A stretch of DNA of 64,000 nt from an uncultured Roseicyclus sp. (GTDB lineage: Bacteria > Pseudomonadota > Alphaproteobacteria > Rhodobacterales > Rhodobacteraceae), in assembly GCF_937892565.1 (NCBI RefSeq), contig NZ_CALAHQ010000073.1, forward strand, positions 45,810 to 109,809, in the 5' to 3' direction. Positions 8,853-17,282 of this stretch are shown here, piece after piece. The notes below the pieces were generated by a model. The model ran no database searches. It was not told the DNA's origin and worked only from the letters and a program-made list of their open reading frames with translations. Made by a program: the position numbers and the translations under genes. Numbering within the stretch: position 1 is the first letter of the stretch; every line of letters starts with the position of its first letter.

Positions 8853-9462
8853 AGGGCGCCAGAAGCCGTGTGAACAGGGTATCGAGGAAGCGTTCGGCCT
8901 CGGCCATGGGGTCACGGCCTTCGCCCAGAACAGCGCGGATCTGGACATCGAAATCGGCGTAGTGCTGGGTCAACGCCCAGATCGAAAAGATCAGGTGGTG
9001 CGGATCGACATCGGCGATGCGGCCGGCCGCAGCCCAACCCCGGATCACCGTGGATTTTTCATCGACCAGCGTCTTGAGATCGGTGGCCAGTGCCGCCTGC
9101 ATATGGGGCGCGCCCTGGACGATTTCATTGGCAAAAAGGCGTGATTCGCGGGAAAAGTCGCGGCTGAGTTCCAGTTTGCGCCGCATGTAGGCGCGCAATT
9201 CCGCGACCGGGTCGCCTTGGGCGTCAAGCGCGCGCAACGGATCAAGCCATGTGTCCATCAACTGGCTGAGCAAGCTGACATGGATCGCTTCCTTGGACGC
9301 GAAATAATAGAGCAGATTGGGTTTGGACAGCCCGGCTTGCGCCGCGATCATGTCAAGGGTGGCGCCGCGAAAGCCATGTTGCGAAAACACCTCGAGCGCG
9401 GCCTCGAGGATGGTTTCGCGATTTTGTCGCTGGATGCGCGTGCGTGGTTTTTGTTGTCGCAT
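8851..9462 (-). CDS. rutR: TetR-family pyrimidine regulator RutR
   Basis: Dimeric repressor that senses uracil/thymine in characterised relatives. 203 residues. The N-terminal HTH contains ILEAALEVFSQHGFRGATLDMIAAQAGLSKPNLLYYFASKEA. The effector domain keeps RutR signatures DLKTLVDEKSTVIRGW and HLIFSIWALTQHYADF. The start at 9462 (MRQQKPRTR) gives E. coli-like length; upstream Mets at 9549/9552 would extend it by about 30 residues. It is divergent from the aminotransferase gene, with a consensus RutR box between them, so autoregulation is likely. Confidence 0.9.
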   Translation of the reverse strand: MRQQKPRTRIQRQNRETILEAALEVFSQHGFRGATLDMIAAQAGLSKPNLLYYFASKEAIHVSLLSQLMDTWLDPLRALDAQGDPVAELRAYMRRKLELSRDFSRESRLFANEIVQGAPHMQAALATDLKTLVDEKSTVIRGWAAAGRIADVDPHHLIFSIWALTQHYADFDVQIRAVLGEGRDPMAEAERFLDTLFTRLLAP

Positions 9463-9632
9463 GCGTCTATCTGAGCCTTTGGCCCGTCTTGGCACAAGCC
9501 CCGTTTCGGCATATGATGAAACCTTGGGCAAGGGTGTCTGAACGGGCATCATCTGCCTTGTCTTTATGCACGCGCCTATCAGGAAATTCATTGCGGGCCG
9601 TTGACTGGCACAGCGCCTCTGCTAGCGTTCGG

Positions 9633-9648
9633 TTGACCATTTGGTCAA
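9633..9648. promoter_or_regulatory. Consensus RutR operator
   Basis: TTGACCATTTGGTCAA is a perfect 7-2-7 palindrome (TTGACCA/TGGTCAA) identical to the published E. coli RutR consensus TTGACCANNTGGTCAA. It lies in the rutR-aminotransferase divergent spacer, 58 bases before the aminotransferase start. Control of both genes is inferred from position. Confidence 0.85.
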
Positions 9649-9705
9649 AAACAATCCAGCGGTCCGGCAGCGCGCGCCCGGACCGGCAAGACAGGGAATG
9701 CCACC

Positions 9706-11037
9706 ATGGCGCTTGACCGTTCCAACCCCGTGCCGAATGATTTGTCCGCTTTCTGGATGCCCTTCACCGCCAACCGCCAGTTCAAGAAGGCGCCGCGGAT
9801 GTTGGTGTCGGCGGATCGCATGCATTACCGCACCGCCGATGGGCGCGAGGTGCTTGATGGGGTGGCGGGGCTGTGGTGTTGCAACGCTGGCCACAATCGC
9901 CCGAAAATCGTCGAGGCGATCCGCCAGCAGGCCGGTGAGCTGGACTATGCGCCCGCTTTCCAGATGGGCCATCCCAAGGCATTCGAGCTGGCCAACCGCC
10001 TGCGCGACATGGCGCCCCAGCCGATGGAGCATGTGTTTTTCACCAACTCCGGATCCGAGGCGGTTGAAACCGCGCTGAAGATCGCCATCGCCTATCAGCG
10101 GGCGATCGGCCAGGCCACGCGCACGCGGCTGATCGGGCGCGAGCGCGGCTATCACGGGGTGAATTTCGGGGGTATCTCGGTCGGCGGCATCGTCAACAAC
10201 CGCAAATTCTTTGGCACGCTGCTGAACGGGGTCGATCACCTGCCCCATACCCATCAGCCTGCCTTGAACGCCTTTAGCCGGGGTGAGCCCGAGCATGGCG
10301 CCAATCTGGCCGATGAGCTTGAGCGCATCGTGGCGCTGCATGGCCCGGAAACGGTCGCGGCCGTGATCGTGGAACCCGTGGCGGGGTCCACTGGCGTGCT
10401 GATCCCACCCAAGGGCTATCTCAAGCGGTTGCGCGAGCTGACGCGCAAGCATGGCATCTTGCTGATTTTCGACGAGGTGATCACAGGCTTTGGCCGCCTG
10501 GGCGCGCCTTTTGCCGCCGATTACTTCGATGTCATGCCCGACATGATCACCTGCGCCAAGGGTCTGACCAATGGCGTGATCCCGATGGGGGCGGTTCTGG
10601 CCACCAAGGAAATCCACGACGCCTTCATGCAGGGGCCCGAGCATGTGATCGAGCTGTTCCACGGCTACACCTATTCCGGCAATCCCATTGCCTCGGCCGC
10701 CGGTCTGGCCACGCTGGAGACCTATCGCGAAGAAGGTTTGTTCGAACGTGCCGCCGAGATTGCGCCCTATTGGGAGGATGCGGTCCACAGCCTCAAGGGG
10801 TTGCCGCATGTCATCGACATCCGCAATCTGGGCCTGATCGCAGGGGTCGAGCTTGAGCCCATCGCGGGCGAGCCGACCCGGCGTGCCTTCAGTGCGTTTC
10901 TTGATGCCTATGAGCATAATGTGATGATCCGCACCACAGGCGACATCATTGCCATGTCGCCACCGTTGATCATCGAGAAATCGCATATCGACACGCTGAT
11001 CGGCACGGTGGCGGACGTCCTCAAGCGTCTGCAGTGA
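9706..11037 (+). CDS. Omega-amino acid:pyruvate aminotransferase (class III, PLP)
   Basis: Class III aminotransferase of 443 residues. It likely transaminates beta-alanine (from uracil) or 3-aminoisobutyrate (from thymine) with pyruvate, giving malonate semialdehyde or its methyl analogue. Visible features are FFTNSGSEAVETALKIA, the FDEVITGFGR aspartate and the PLP lysine, about residue 285, in CAKGLTNGVIPMGA. It heads the aminotransferase-hydrolase-hydA run downstream of the RutR box. Substrate is inferred from context; other class III amine transaminases look alike. Confidence 0.88.
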   Translation: MALDRSNPVPNDLSAFWMPFTANRQFKKAPRMLVSADRMHYRTADGREVLDGVAGLWCCNAGHNRPKIVEAIRQQAGELDYAPAFQMGHPKAFELANRLRDMAPQPMEHVFFTNSGSEAVETALKIAIAYQRAIGQATRTRLIGRERGYHGVNFGGISVGGIVNNRKFFGTLLNGVDHLPHTHQPALNAFSRGEPEHGANLADELERIVALHGPETVAAVIVEPVAGSTGVLIPPKGYLKRLRELTRKHGILLIFDEVITGFGRLGAPFAADYFDVMPDMITCAKGLTNGVIPMGAVLATKEIHDAFMQGPEHVIELFHGYTYSGNPIASAAGLATLETYREEGLFERAAEIAPYWEDAVHSLKGLPHVIDIRNLGLIAGVELEPIAGEPTRRAFSAFLDAYEHNVMIRTTGDIIAMSPPLIIEKSHIDTLIGTVADVLKRLQ

Positions 11038-11075
11038 CCACGGCCCATAATACCCTGATCTGAAAGGCACATCCC

Positions 11076-12326
11076 ATGGCCGCGCCCGGCGAGAACATGA
11101 CCATCAACGGCGAGCGGCTGTGGGATTCGCTCATGGACATGGCCAAGATCGGCCCCGGCATCGCGGGTGGCAACAACCGCCAGACGCTGACCGACGAAGA
11201 TGCCCAAGGGCGCGCAGTTTTTCAGACGTGGTGCGTGGCGGCGGGCATGACCATGGGCGTGGACCAGATGGGCAACATGTTCGCCCGCCGCGAAGGTACC
11301 GACCCCGATGCGGCCCCGGTCTATATGGGCAGCCATCTTGATACCCAGCCCACCGGCGGCAAATATGACGGGGTGCTGGGGGTCTTGGGCGGGCTGGAGG
11401 TGATCCGCACGCTCAACGACCTCAAGATCAAGACGCGCCACCCCATCGTCGTGGTGAACTGGACCAACGAAGAGGGCACACGCTTTGCGCCCGCGATGCT
11501 GGCCTCGGGTGTCTTTGCCGGGCGGCACACGCAGGATTGGGCCTATGATCGTGTCGATGCCCAGGGCAAGCGCTTTGGTGATGAACTGGAACGCATCGGC
11601 TGGAAAGGCAGCGAGCCGGTCGGTCACCGGCCGATGAAGGCGTTTTTCGAGCTGCACATCGAACAGGGCCCGATCCTTGAGGCCGAGGGCAAGCAGATCG
11701 GCGTTGTCACCCATGGTCAGGGGTTGCGCTGGATCGAATGCACCATCACCGGCACCGAAAGCCATACGGGATCCACGCCGATGGCGATGCGGCGCAATGC
11801 GGGGCGGGGTTTGGCGCTGATCACCGAGCTGGTGCATGAGATCGCGATGAAGACCCAGCCCGGCGCCGTGGGCGCGATCGGGCATATCGATGTCTATCCC
11901 AATTCGCGCAACATCATTCCGGGCAAGGTCGTCTGCACCGTCGATTTCCGCAGCCATGTCTTGGACAAGCTCAACGCCATGGTGGCAGAGCTGATGGCGC
12001 GCGCGCCCGCGATCTGTGCCGATATCGGCGTGACCTTCGCGGCGCAGATCGTGGGCCAGTTCGATCCGCCCGCTTTTGACGTGGGCTGCGTGAATGCCAT
12101 CCGGGGGGCGGCCGAGCGGCTGGGATACAGCCATATGGATATCGTCTCGGGTGCCGGTCACGATGCGTGCTGGATCAACGATGTGGCACCCACGGCCATG
12201 GTCATGTGCCCCTGTGTCGGCGGGCTCAGCCATAACGAGGCCGAAGAGATCAGTGCCCAATGGGCCGCGGCGGGTGCGAATGTCTTGTTTCACGCGGTGG
12301 TCGAGACGGCGGAGATCGTCGAATGA
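11076..12326 (+). CDS. Beta-ureidopropionase-type Zn hydrolase (M20, N-carbamoyl amidohydrolase)
   Basis: Hydrolyses N-carbamoyl-beta-alanine to beta-alanine, CO2 and ammonia, the third step of reductive pyrimidine breakdown. 416 residues of the M20/HyuC type. Metal and catalytic motifs are GSHLDTQPTGGKYDGVLG, NEEGTRFAPAM, FELHIEQGP and GAGHDACWI. ATG 11076 is used; an in-frame ATG at 11097 is an alternative. Its stop overlaps the next gene as ATGA. Allantoate amidohydrolase is related, but the hydA neighbour favours the ureidopropionase role. Confidence 0.9.
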   Translation: MAAPGENMTINGERLWDSLMDMAKIGPGIAGGNNRQTLTDEDAQGRAVFQTWCVAAGMTMGVDQMGNMFARREGTDPDAAPVYMGSHLDTQPTGGKYDGVLGVLGGLEVIRTLNDLKIKTRHPIVVVNWTNEEGTRFAPAMLASGVFAGRHTQDWAYDRVDAQGKRFGDELERIGWKGSEPVGHRPMKAFFELHIEQGPILEAEGKQIGVVTHGQGLRWIECTITGTESHTGSTPMAMRRNAGRGLALITELVHEIAMKTQPGAVGAIGHIDVYPNSRNIIPGKVVCTVDFRSHVLDKLNAMVAELMARAPAICADIGVTFAAQIVGQFDPPAFDVGCVNAIRGAAERLGYSHMDIVSGAGHDACWINDVAPTAMVMCPCVGGLSHNEAEEISAQWAAAGANVLFHAVVETAEIVE

Positions 12327-12577
12327 GCCCCCTGCGTGGCGCCAGTGTCGTTGCGGTCTTGATGCTGTCGGCCTGCATGCCGCCCCCCGAGGGCGAGGTC
12401 GAACAGATCAGCGAGGCGGTCCGCGCGCTTGCTGCCCCCGGTCAGAATCTGACGCAGGTCCGCATCGAAAGCGATGGCTGTTACTGGTACCGTTACGACG
12501 GGCCGGTCGAGACGACCTTTTTGCCGCTTTTGACGCGCGATGACCGCATGATCTGTGCGCGCACGCCGTCAAGCTGA
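12323..12577 (+). CDS. Small putative lipoprotein
   Basis: An 84-residue protein not recognised as a named family. The N-terminus MSPLRGASVVAVLMLSAC ends in a lipobox (L-S-A-C, Cys18) and MPPPEGEVEQ follows. The mature part has two more cysteines (GCYWYRY and MICARTPSS) that could pair. Its ATG overlaps the hydrolase stop (ATGA), and hydA follows 27 bases later, so it is co-transcribed. Function is unknown. Confidence 0.75.
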   Translation: MSPLRGASVVAVLMLSACMPPPEGEVEQISEAVRALAAPGQNLTQVRIESDGCYWYRYDGPVETTFLPLLTRDDRMICARTPSS

Positions 12578-12603
12578 TCCATACGAAACCGGGGGATGAT
12601 ACG

Positions 12604-14058
12604 ATGAGCACGGTGATCAAGGGGGGCACGATCGTCACGGCCGATCTGTCCTATGTGGCTGATCTGCGGATCGAGGATGGGCGCATCACCGAGATCGGCC
12701 CCGATCTCAAGGGTGATACGGTTCTTGACGCGTCGGGCTGCTATGTCATGCCCGGCGGGATCGACCCGCACACCCATCTGGAAATGCCCTTCATGGGCAC
12801 CTATTCCGCCGATGATTTCGAGAGCGGCACGCGCGCGGCGCTGTCGGGGGGCACCACCATGGTGGTTGATTTCGCCCTGCCCAGCCCCGGTCAGGGTCTG
12901 CTTGATGCGCTCAAGATGTGGGACAACAAGGCGGGCCGGGCCAATTGCGATTATTCCTATCACATGGCGGTCACATGGTGGAGCGAGCAGGTCTTTGACG
13001 AGATGAAGACCGTGATCGAGGATCGCGGGATCAATACCTTCAAGCATTTCATGGCCTACAAGGGCGCGCTCATGGTCAATGATGATGAGCTGTTCGCGTC
13101 TTTCAACCGCTTGGCGGAACTGGGCGGCATCGCGATGGTTCATGCCGAGAACGGTGATGTGGTGGCCGAACTGACCGCAAGGCTTTTGGCGCAAGGCAAT
13201 ACCGGCCCCGAGGCGCATGCCTATTCCCGCCCCGCGCAGGTCGAGGGCGAGGCCACCAACCGCGCCATCATGATCGCCGACATGGCGGGCGTGCCGCTTT
13301 ATGTCGTCCATGTCTCGTCCGAGGATGCCCATGAGGCGATCCGGCGGGCCCGCGCGCTTGGCAAGCGGGTCTGGGGCGAGCCCTTGATCCAGCACCTGAC
13401 GCTCGATGAAAGCGAATACTTCCACCCCGATTGGGACCATGCCGCGCGCCGCGTGATGAGCCCACCGTTTCGCGACAAGAAACACCAGGACAGCCTGTGG
13501 GCGGGGCTGATGTCGGGTTCGCTGTCGGTCGTGGCGACCGATCATTGCGCGTTCACCACCGAACAGAAGCGCTTTGGCATCGGCGATTTCTCGAAAATCC
13601 CCAATGGCACCGGCGGGCTTGAGGATCGCATGCCGATGCTGTGGACCCATGGGGTGGCCACGGGGCGGATCACAGCCAATGAATTTGTGGCGATCACCTC
13701 GACCAACATCGCCAAGATCCTGAATTGCTATCCCAAAAAGGGCGCGATCCTGGTGGGCGCGGATGCCGATATCGTGGTCTGGGATCCGGCCAAGGAAAAG
13801 ACCATTGCCGCCAGCGCGCAGCAATCGGCAATCGATTACAACGTGTTCGAGGGCCACAAGGTCAAGGGCCTGCCGCGCTTTACGCTGACGCGGGGCCATG
13901 TGGCGGTTCATGACGGTGAAATCCGTACCCGCGAAGGGCATGGTCAATTCGTCAAGCGCCCCGGCAATGGCACCGTCAACCGCGCGCTGAGCACATGGAA
14001 GGACTTGACCGCGCCCCGCCCGGTGGCGCGCGCGGGCATTCCCGCGACGGGGGTGTGA
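12604..14058 (+). CDS. hydA: Dihydropyrimidinase
   Basis: Amidohydrolase that opens dihydrouracil/dihydrothymine, the second pathway step. 484 residues. The binuclear Zn site shows as GGIDPHTHLEMPF, the carbamylated lysine in FKHFMAYKGALM, and the metal ligands in MVHAENGD, YVVHVSSEDAHE and VATDHCAF. ATG 12604 follows GGGGGAT. It overlaps the ABC ATPase start (TGATG at 14056), tying degradation to import. Confidence 0.95.
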   Translation: MSTVIKGGTIVTADLSYVADLRIEDGRITEIGPDLKGDTVLDASGCYVMPGGIDPHTHLEMPFMGTYSADDFESGTRAALSGGTTMVVDFALPSPGQGLLDALKMWDNKAGRANCDYSYHMAVTWWSEQVFDEMKTVIEDRGINTFKHFMAYKGALMVNDDELFASFNRLAELGGIAMVHAENGDVVAELTARLLAQGNTGPEAHAYSRPAQVEGEATNRAIMIADMAGVPLYVVHVSSEDAHEAIRRARALGKRVWGEPLIQHLTLDESEYFHPDWDHAARRVMSPPFRDKKHQDSLWAGLMSGSLSVVATDHCAFTTEQKRFGIGDFSKIPNGTGGLEDRMPMLWTHGVATGRITANEFVAITSTNIAKILNCYPKKGAILVGADADIVVWDPAKEKTIAASAQQSAIDYNVFEGHKVKGLPRFTLTRGHVAVHDGEIRTREGHGQFVKRPGNGTVNRALSTWKDLTAPRPVARAGIPATGV

Positions 14059-14873
14059 TGACGCAGACCGCCGTTGCCGCGACCACCGAAGCCTCTGCCC
14101 CGGTGATCGCGGCCCAGAACCTTGACCTGACGTTTCAAACCAATGATGGGCCGGTCCATGCGCTGAAAGATGTGAACCTGACCATCGGCAAGGGTGAATT
14201 CGTCAGCTTCATCGGGCCGTCGGGTTGTGGCAAGACCACACTGTTGCGCGTCATCGCGGCGCTCGAGCATCCGACAAGCGGCACGATCACCGTCAACGGC
14301 ATCACACCCGATCAGGCGCGCCAGAACCGCGCCTATGGCTATGTGTTTCAGGCGGCCGGGCTTTATCCGTGGCGCAGCATCGAAAAGAACATCGCGCTGC
14401 CGCTTGAGATCATGGGGTTCGACCGCGCCGAGCAGGAAAAGCGCGTGAAGAATGTTTTGCAACTTGTTGATCTTGATGGGTTTGGCAAGAAATTTCCATG
14501 GCAGCTTTCCGGCGGCATGCAGCAACGCGCCTCGATCGCCCGGGCGCTGGCCTTTGATGCCGATATCTTGCTGATGGACGAACCTTTCGGCGCGCTCGAC
14601 GAGATCGTGCGCGATCACCTGAACGAGCAGCTCTTGCAGCTTTGGGCGCGGACACAAAAGACCATCTGTTTCGTGACCCATTCGATCCCGGAAGCCGTTT
14701 ACCTGTCGACGAAAATCGTCGTCATGTCCCCCCGTCCGGGGCGCATCACCGATATCATCGAAAGCGACCTGCCAAGGCAACGCCCGCTCGATATCCGCGA
14801 CACGCCCCAGTTTCTGGCCATCGCCCATCGTGTCCGCGAAGGGCTGCGCGCGGGGCATGCCTATGAGGATTGA
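14058..14873 (+). CDS. ABC transporter ATPase (NitT/TauT/SsuB-like)
   Basis: A 271-residue ATP-binding subunit that powers import, probably of a pyrimidine. Walker A GPSGCGKTT, signature QLSGGMQQR, Walker B ILLMDEPFGALDE and the switch His in FVTHSIPEAVYL are all intact. The start at 14058 overlaps the hydA stop. The rest of the importer follows in the same direction. The family also includes ThiZ/RibY-type systems, and substrate comes only from the neighbouring pathway. Confidence 0.9.
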   Translation: MTQTAVAATTEASAPVIAAQNLDLTFQTNDGPVHALKDVNLTIGKGEFVSFIGPSGCGKTTLLRVIAALEHPTSGTITVNGITPDQARQNRAYGYVFQAAGLYPWRSIEKNIALPLEIMGFDRAEQEKRVKNVLQLVDLDGFGKKFPWQLSGGMQQRASIARALAFDADILLMDEPFGALDEIVRDHLNEQLLQLWARTQKTICFVTHSIPEAVYLSTKIVVMSPRPGRITDIIESDLPRQRPLDIRDTPQFLAIAHRVREGLRAGHAYED

Positions 14874-14882
14874 GGCCGAGCC

Positions 14883-15218
14883 ATGAGCGCAAGTCTGACC
14901 CTCTGGCTTGGCGGCGCGATGCTGGTCTTTCTGACGGCCAGCGCGACACTGCGCCATTACGTCGACACGTCCAAGCTCTGGGTGCTGCTGATCGCGCTTT
15001 GCCTTTATACTCTGGGCAACCTGATGATGGTGCGGCTGATGCGGGAAAGCGGGATGGCGGTGGCGATCTCGGTGTCTGCCGTGTTGCAACTGGTGCTGGC
15101 AAGCGCCGTGGGTATGGCCGTCTTTGGCGAACGCCCGACCGCCTTGCAGGGCGCGGGGCTGGCCCTGGGTGTGGTGGCGGTGGCGTTGATCATCTGGCCG
15201 GCGCGGTGGCAAGGATGA
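14883..15218 (+). CDS. Small four-helix membrane protein, SMR/EamA-like
   Basis: A 111-residue hydrophobic protein with four predicted membrane segments (about residues 4-21, 30-50, 57-79 and 84-105). The fold and the FGERPTALQGAGLALGVVAV ending resemble half-size EamA/SMR transporters. It sits inside the importer operon, 9 bases after the ATPase, and overlaps the permease start as ATGA at 15215. It is not a standard ABC subunit; role unknown. Confidence 0.8.
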   Translation: MSASLTLWLGGAMLVFLTASATLRHYVDTSKLWVLLIALCLYTLGNLMMVRLMRESGMAVAISVSAVLQLVLASAVGMAVFGERPTALQGAGLALGVVAVALIIWPARWQG

Positions 15219-16204
15219 GCATGGCGGTCACTGACAGGCCGACCCGCACGGCCGGTGCGCTGGCGGCAATGGCGCGTGCGGTCGTGCCGGTTCTCAGTGT
15301 CGTTCTGGCCATCATCGCGATCTGGTATGGTGCCAGCGTGATGATGAACCGCGCCTGGACGCTGGACCAGATCCAGCGCCAGAACCTTGAGATGACGCCG
15401 TCACAGATCATCGCCGACGCCATGACCCAGGAACGCCCTGTCTTGCCGCCCCCCCATCAGGTCGCCGCCGAAATCTGGAACACCACCGTGGGCGAGCCTG
15501 TCATGCGCGAACGGCGCGGCCAGATGCAGGGCAATCCGCGCAACCTGATCTTTCACGCCTATCACACGCTCTGGCCCACGATCCTTGGGTTCATGATCGG
15601 GACGGGGTTGGGCATCTTGCTGGCCATCGGCATCGTGCACAGCCGCGCCATGGATCTCAGCGTGATGCCCTGGGCGATTGCCAGCCAGACCATCCCGATC
15701 CTGGCCATCGCGCCGATCATTGTTGTGGTGGTGGCAAACCTGCCTGTGCTCAACACTGCGGTCGATCAGGGCTGGATCAGCGACGATACCAAGCTTCTGG
15801 TGCCCAAGGCACTGATTTCGGCCTATCTCAGTTTCTTTCCGGTCGTCGTCGGCATGGTGGCGGGCCTGCGCAGCCCCAACGCGATGGATCTGGATTTGAT
15901 GCGGACCTATTCCGCCAGCCGAGCCCAGATGTTGTGGAAGCTGCGGCTGCCTGCGTCGGTGCCGTTCTTGTTCACCTCGCTCAAGGTGTCGATCGCGGCG
16001 GCGCTTGTGGGCACGATCGTGGCGGAATTGCCGACGGGGGCGCGCTTTGGCCTTGGGGCGCGCTTGCTGACGGGCAGCTATTACGGCCAGACGATCCAGA
16101 TCTGGTCGGCGTTGTTCATGGCCGCGATCTGTGCGGCGGCGCTGGTGATGATTCTGGGGGCGCTGGAAAAGATCGTCTTGCGACGGATGGGGGTACGGCC
16201 ATGA
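15215..16204 (+). CDS. ABC transporter permease 1
   Basis: A 329-residue inner-membrane subunit of the BPD_transp_1 type. A long N-terminal segment with one membrane span and a roughly 90-residue hydrophilic stretch precedes the core helices. The cytoplasmic EAA-like loop is YSASRAQMLWKLRLPASVP. Its start overlaps the small membrane protein gene, and its stop overlaps a short frame carrying palindromes (ATGA at 16201). It pairs with the permease at 16329. Confidence 0.9.
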   Translation: MSMAVTDRPTRTAGALAAMARAVVPVLSVVLAIIAIWYGASVMMNRAWTLDQIQRQNLEMTPSQIIADAMTQERPVLPPPHQVAAEIWNTTVGEPVMRERRGQMQGNPRNLIFHAYHTLWPTILGFMIGTGLGILLAIGIVHSRAMDLSVMPWAIASQTIPILAIAPIIVVVVANLPVLNTAVDQGWISDDTKLLVPKALISAYLSFFPVVVGMVAGLRSPNAMDLDLMRTYSASRAQMLWKLRLPASVPFLFTSLKVSIAAALVGTIVAELPTGARFGLGARLLTGSYYGQTIQIWSALFMAAICAAALVMILGALEKIVLRRMGVRP

Positions 16205-16341
16205 GCGCTGCCGTGCGCCAGATGCGGGAAACCCTGGGGTTTCCCGAGCGAAAAACCCGGGTTTTTCGCCCCGTTTTCCGCAAGGAAAACATCTTTGAAA
16301 ACGTGCGCTTTCCGGTCGTGGGGGCGCCATGCGGTCGATGA
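16201..16341 (+). CDS. 46-residue open frame formed by a palindrome chain
   Basis: The frame starts at ATG 16201, overlapping the permease-1 stop, and ends at TGA 16339-16341, overlapping ATG 16338 of permease 2. So both junctions are ATGA. Most of its coding length is palindromic; the peptide (MSAAVRQMRETLGFPERK, then TRVFRPVFRKEN) is basic and low in complexity. It shares KTRVF and an RK-containing hairpin segment with the frame at 37088. It may be a real translated linker peptide or simply a frame kept open for coupling. Confidence 0.4.
   Translation: MSAAVRQMRETLGFPERKTRVFRPVFRKENIFENVRFPVVGAPCGR
16225..16290 (+). repeat. Chain of three palindromes inside the permease junction
   Basis: Unit 1 is CGGGAAACCC-TG-GGGTTTCCCG (16225-16246). 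Unit 2 is a perfect 22-mer with arm GCGAAAAACCC (16248-16269). Unit 3 is a hairpin GTTTTCC-GCAA-GGAAAAC with a GNRA loop (16273-16290). Units are 1-3 bases apart. In RNA they would form three consecutive hairpins between the two permease cistrons. The layout matches the chain at 37098-37187. Confidence 0.85.
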
Positions 16342-17246
16342 ACATGCCGTCATGGGGCTTGCCGGCACTGGGGGCTGTCCTGATTGTGCTGGCCGCAACC
16401 AGCGACATGCGTCTGGCGCTGATCCTGGCGGTCTGGTTCGGCGCCTGGGCGCTCAATGCGGCATTGGCGACCCGTCGTGCCGGGGCGGGGTTGCGTTTGA
16501 TCGTGCCCTTGATCTTTGGGGTCACGCTCTTGGTTCTGTGGGAAATGGCGGTGCAACTCTACCAGATCAGTTTCGTGATCCTGCCCGCGCCATCCGCCAT
16601 CTGGGCGCGACTGATCACCGAGACTGCGACGCTTTGGGCGGATTTTCAGCAGACGATCCTGAAGGGGGCGCTTGCGGGCTATGTCATGGGCTGCGGGGCA
16701 GCCTTTGTGATCGCTCTGGCGGTCGATCGCTCCCCCTTTTTGCAGCGCGGGCTTTTGCCGGTGGGCAATTTCATCGCGGCCTTGCCGATTGTCGGCACGG
16801 CGCCGATCTTTGTGATGTGGTTCGGCTTTGGCTGGCAGTCGAAATCGGCGGTGGTGGTGGCAATGGTGTTCTTTCCGATGCTGGTCAATTGCGTCCAAGG
16901 CCTCAAGGCATCCGACGCCATGCAGCGCGACCTGATGCGCACCTATGCGGCAAGTTATGGCCAGACGCTCCTGAAGCTGCGCTTGCCTACCGCGCTGCCC
17001 TTCATCTTCAACGGGTTGAAAATCTGCACGACGCTTGCGCTGATCGGGGCGATTGTTGCTGAATTTTTCGGCTCTCCCACGGTTGGAATGGGCTTTCGCA
17101 TCAAGATCGAGATGGGGCGGCTGGCCATGGACATGGTCTGGGCCGAGATTGCGGTCGCCGCTATGGCTGGATCGCTGTTTTTTGGAATTGTGGCGCTGAT
17201 CGAGCGGCAATTGACCTTCTGGCACCCGGCGCAAAGACGGGGCTGA
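16329..17246 (+). CDS. ABC transporter permease 2
   Basis: A 305-residue permease of the NitT/TauT type with about six core membrane segments and an EAA-like loop YAASYGQTLLKLRLPTALP. ATG 16329 has GGGGGCG just upstream. ATG 16338, which overlaps the stop of the preceding short frame, is an equally good candidate. It is followed 36 bases later by the binding-protein gene and pairs with permease 1. Confidence 0.9.
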   Translation: MRSMNMPSWGLPALGAVLIVLAATSDMRLALILAVWFGAWALNAALATRRAGAGLRLIVPLIFGVTLLVLWEMAVQLYQISFVILPAPSAIWARLITETATLWADFQQTILKGALAGYVMGCGAAFVIALAVDRSPFLQRGLLPVGNFIAALPIVGTAPIFVMWFGFGWQSKSAVVVAMVFFPMLVNCVQGLKASDAMQRDLMRTYAASYGQTLLKLRLPTALPFIFNGLKICTTLALIGAIVAEFFGSPTVGMGFRIKIEMGRLAMDMVWAEIAVAAMAGSLFFGIVALIERQLTFWHPAQRRG

Positions 17247-17282
17247 AGCACTGAGACGATGGTTCAACCTGGAGGGAAGACA

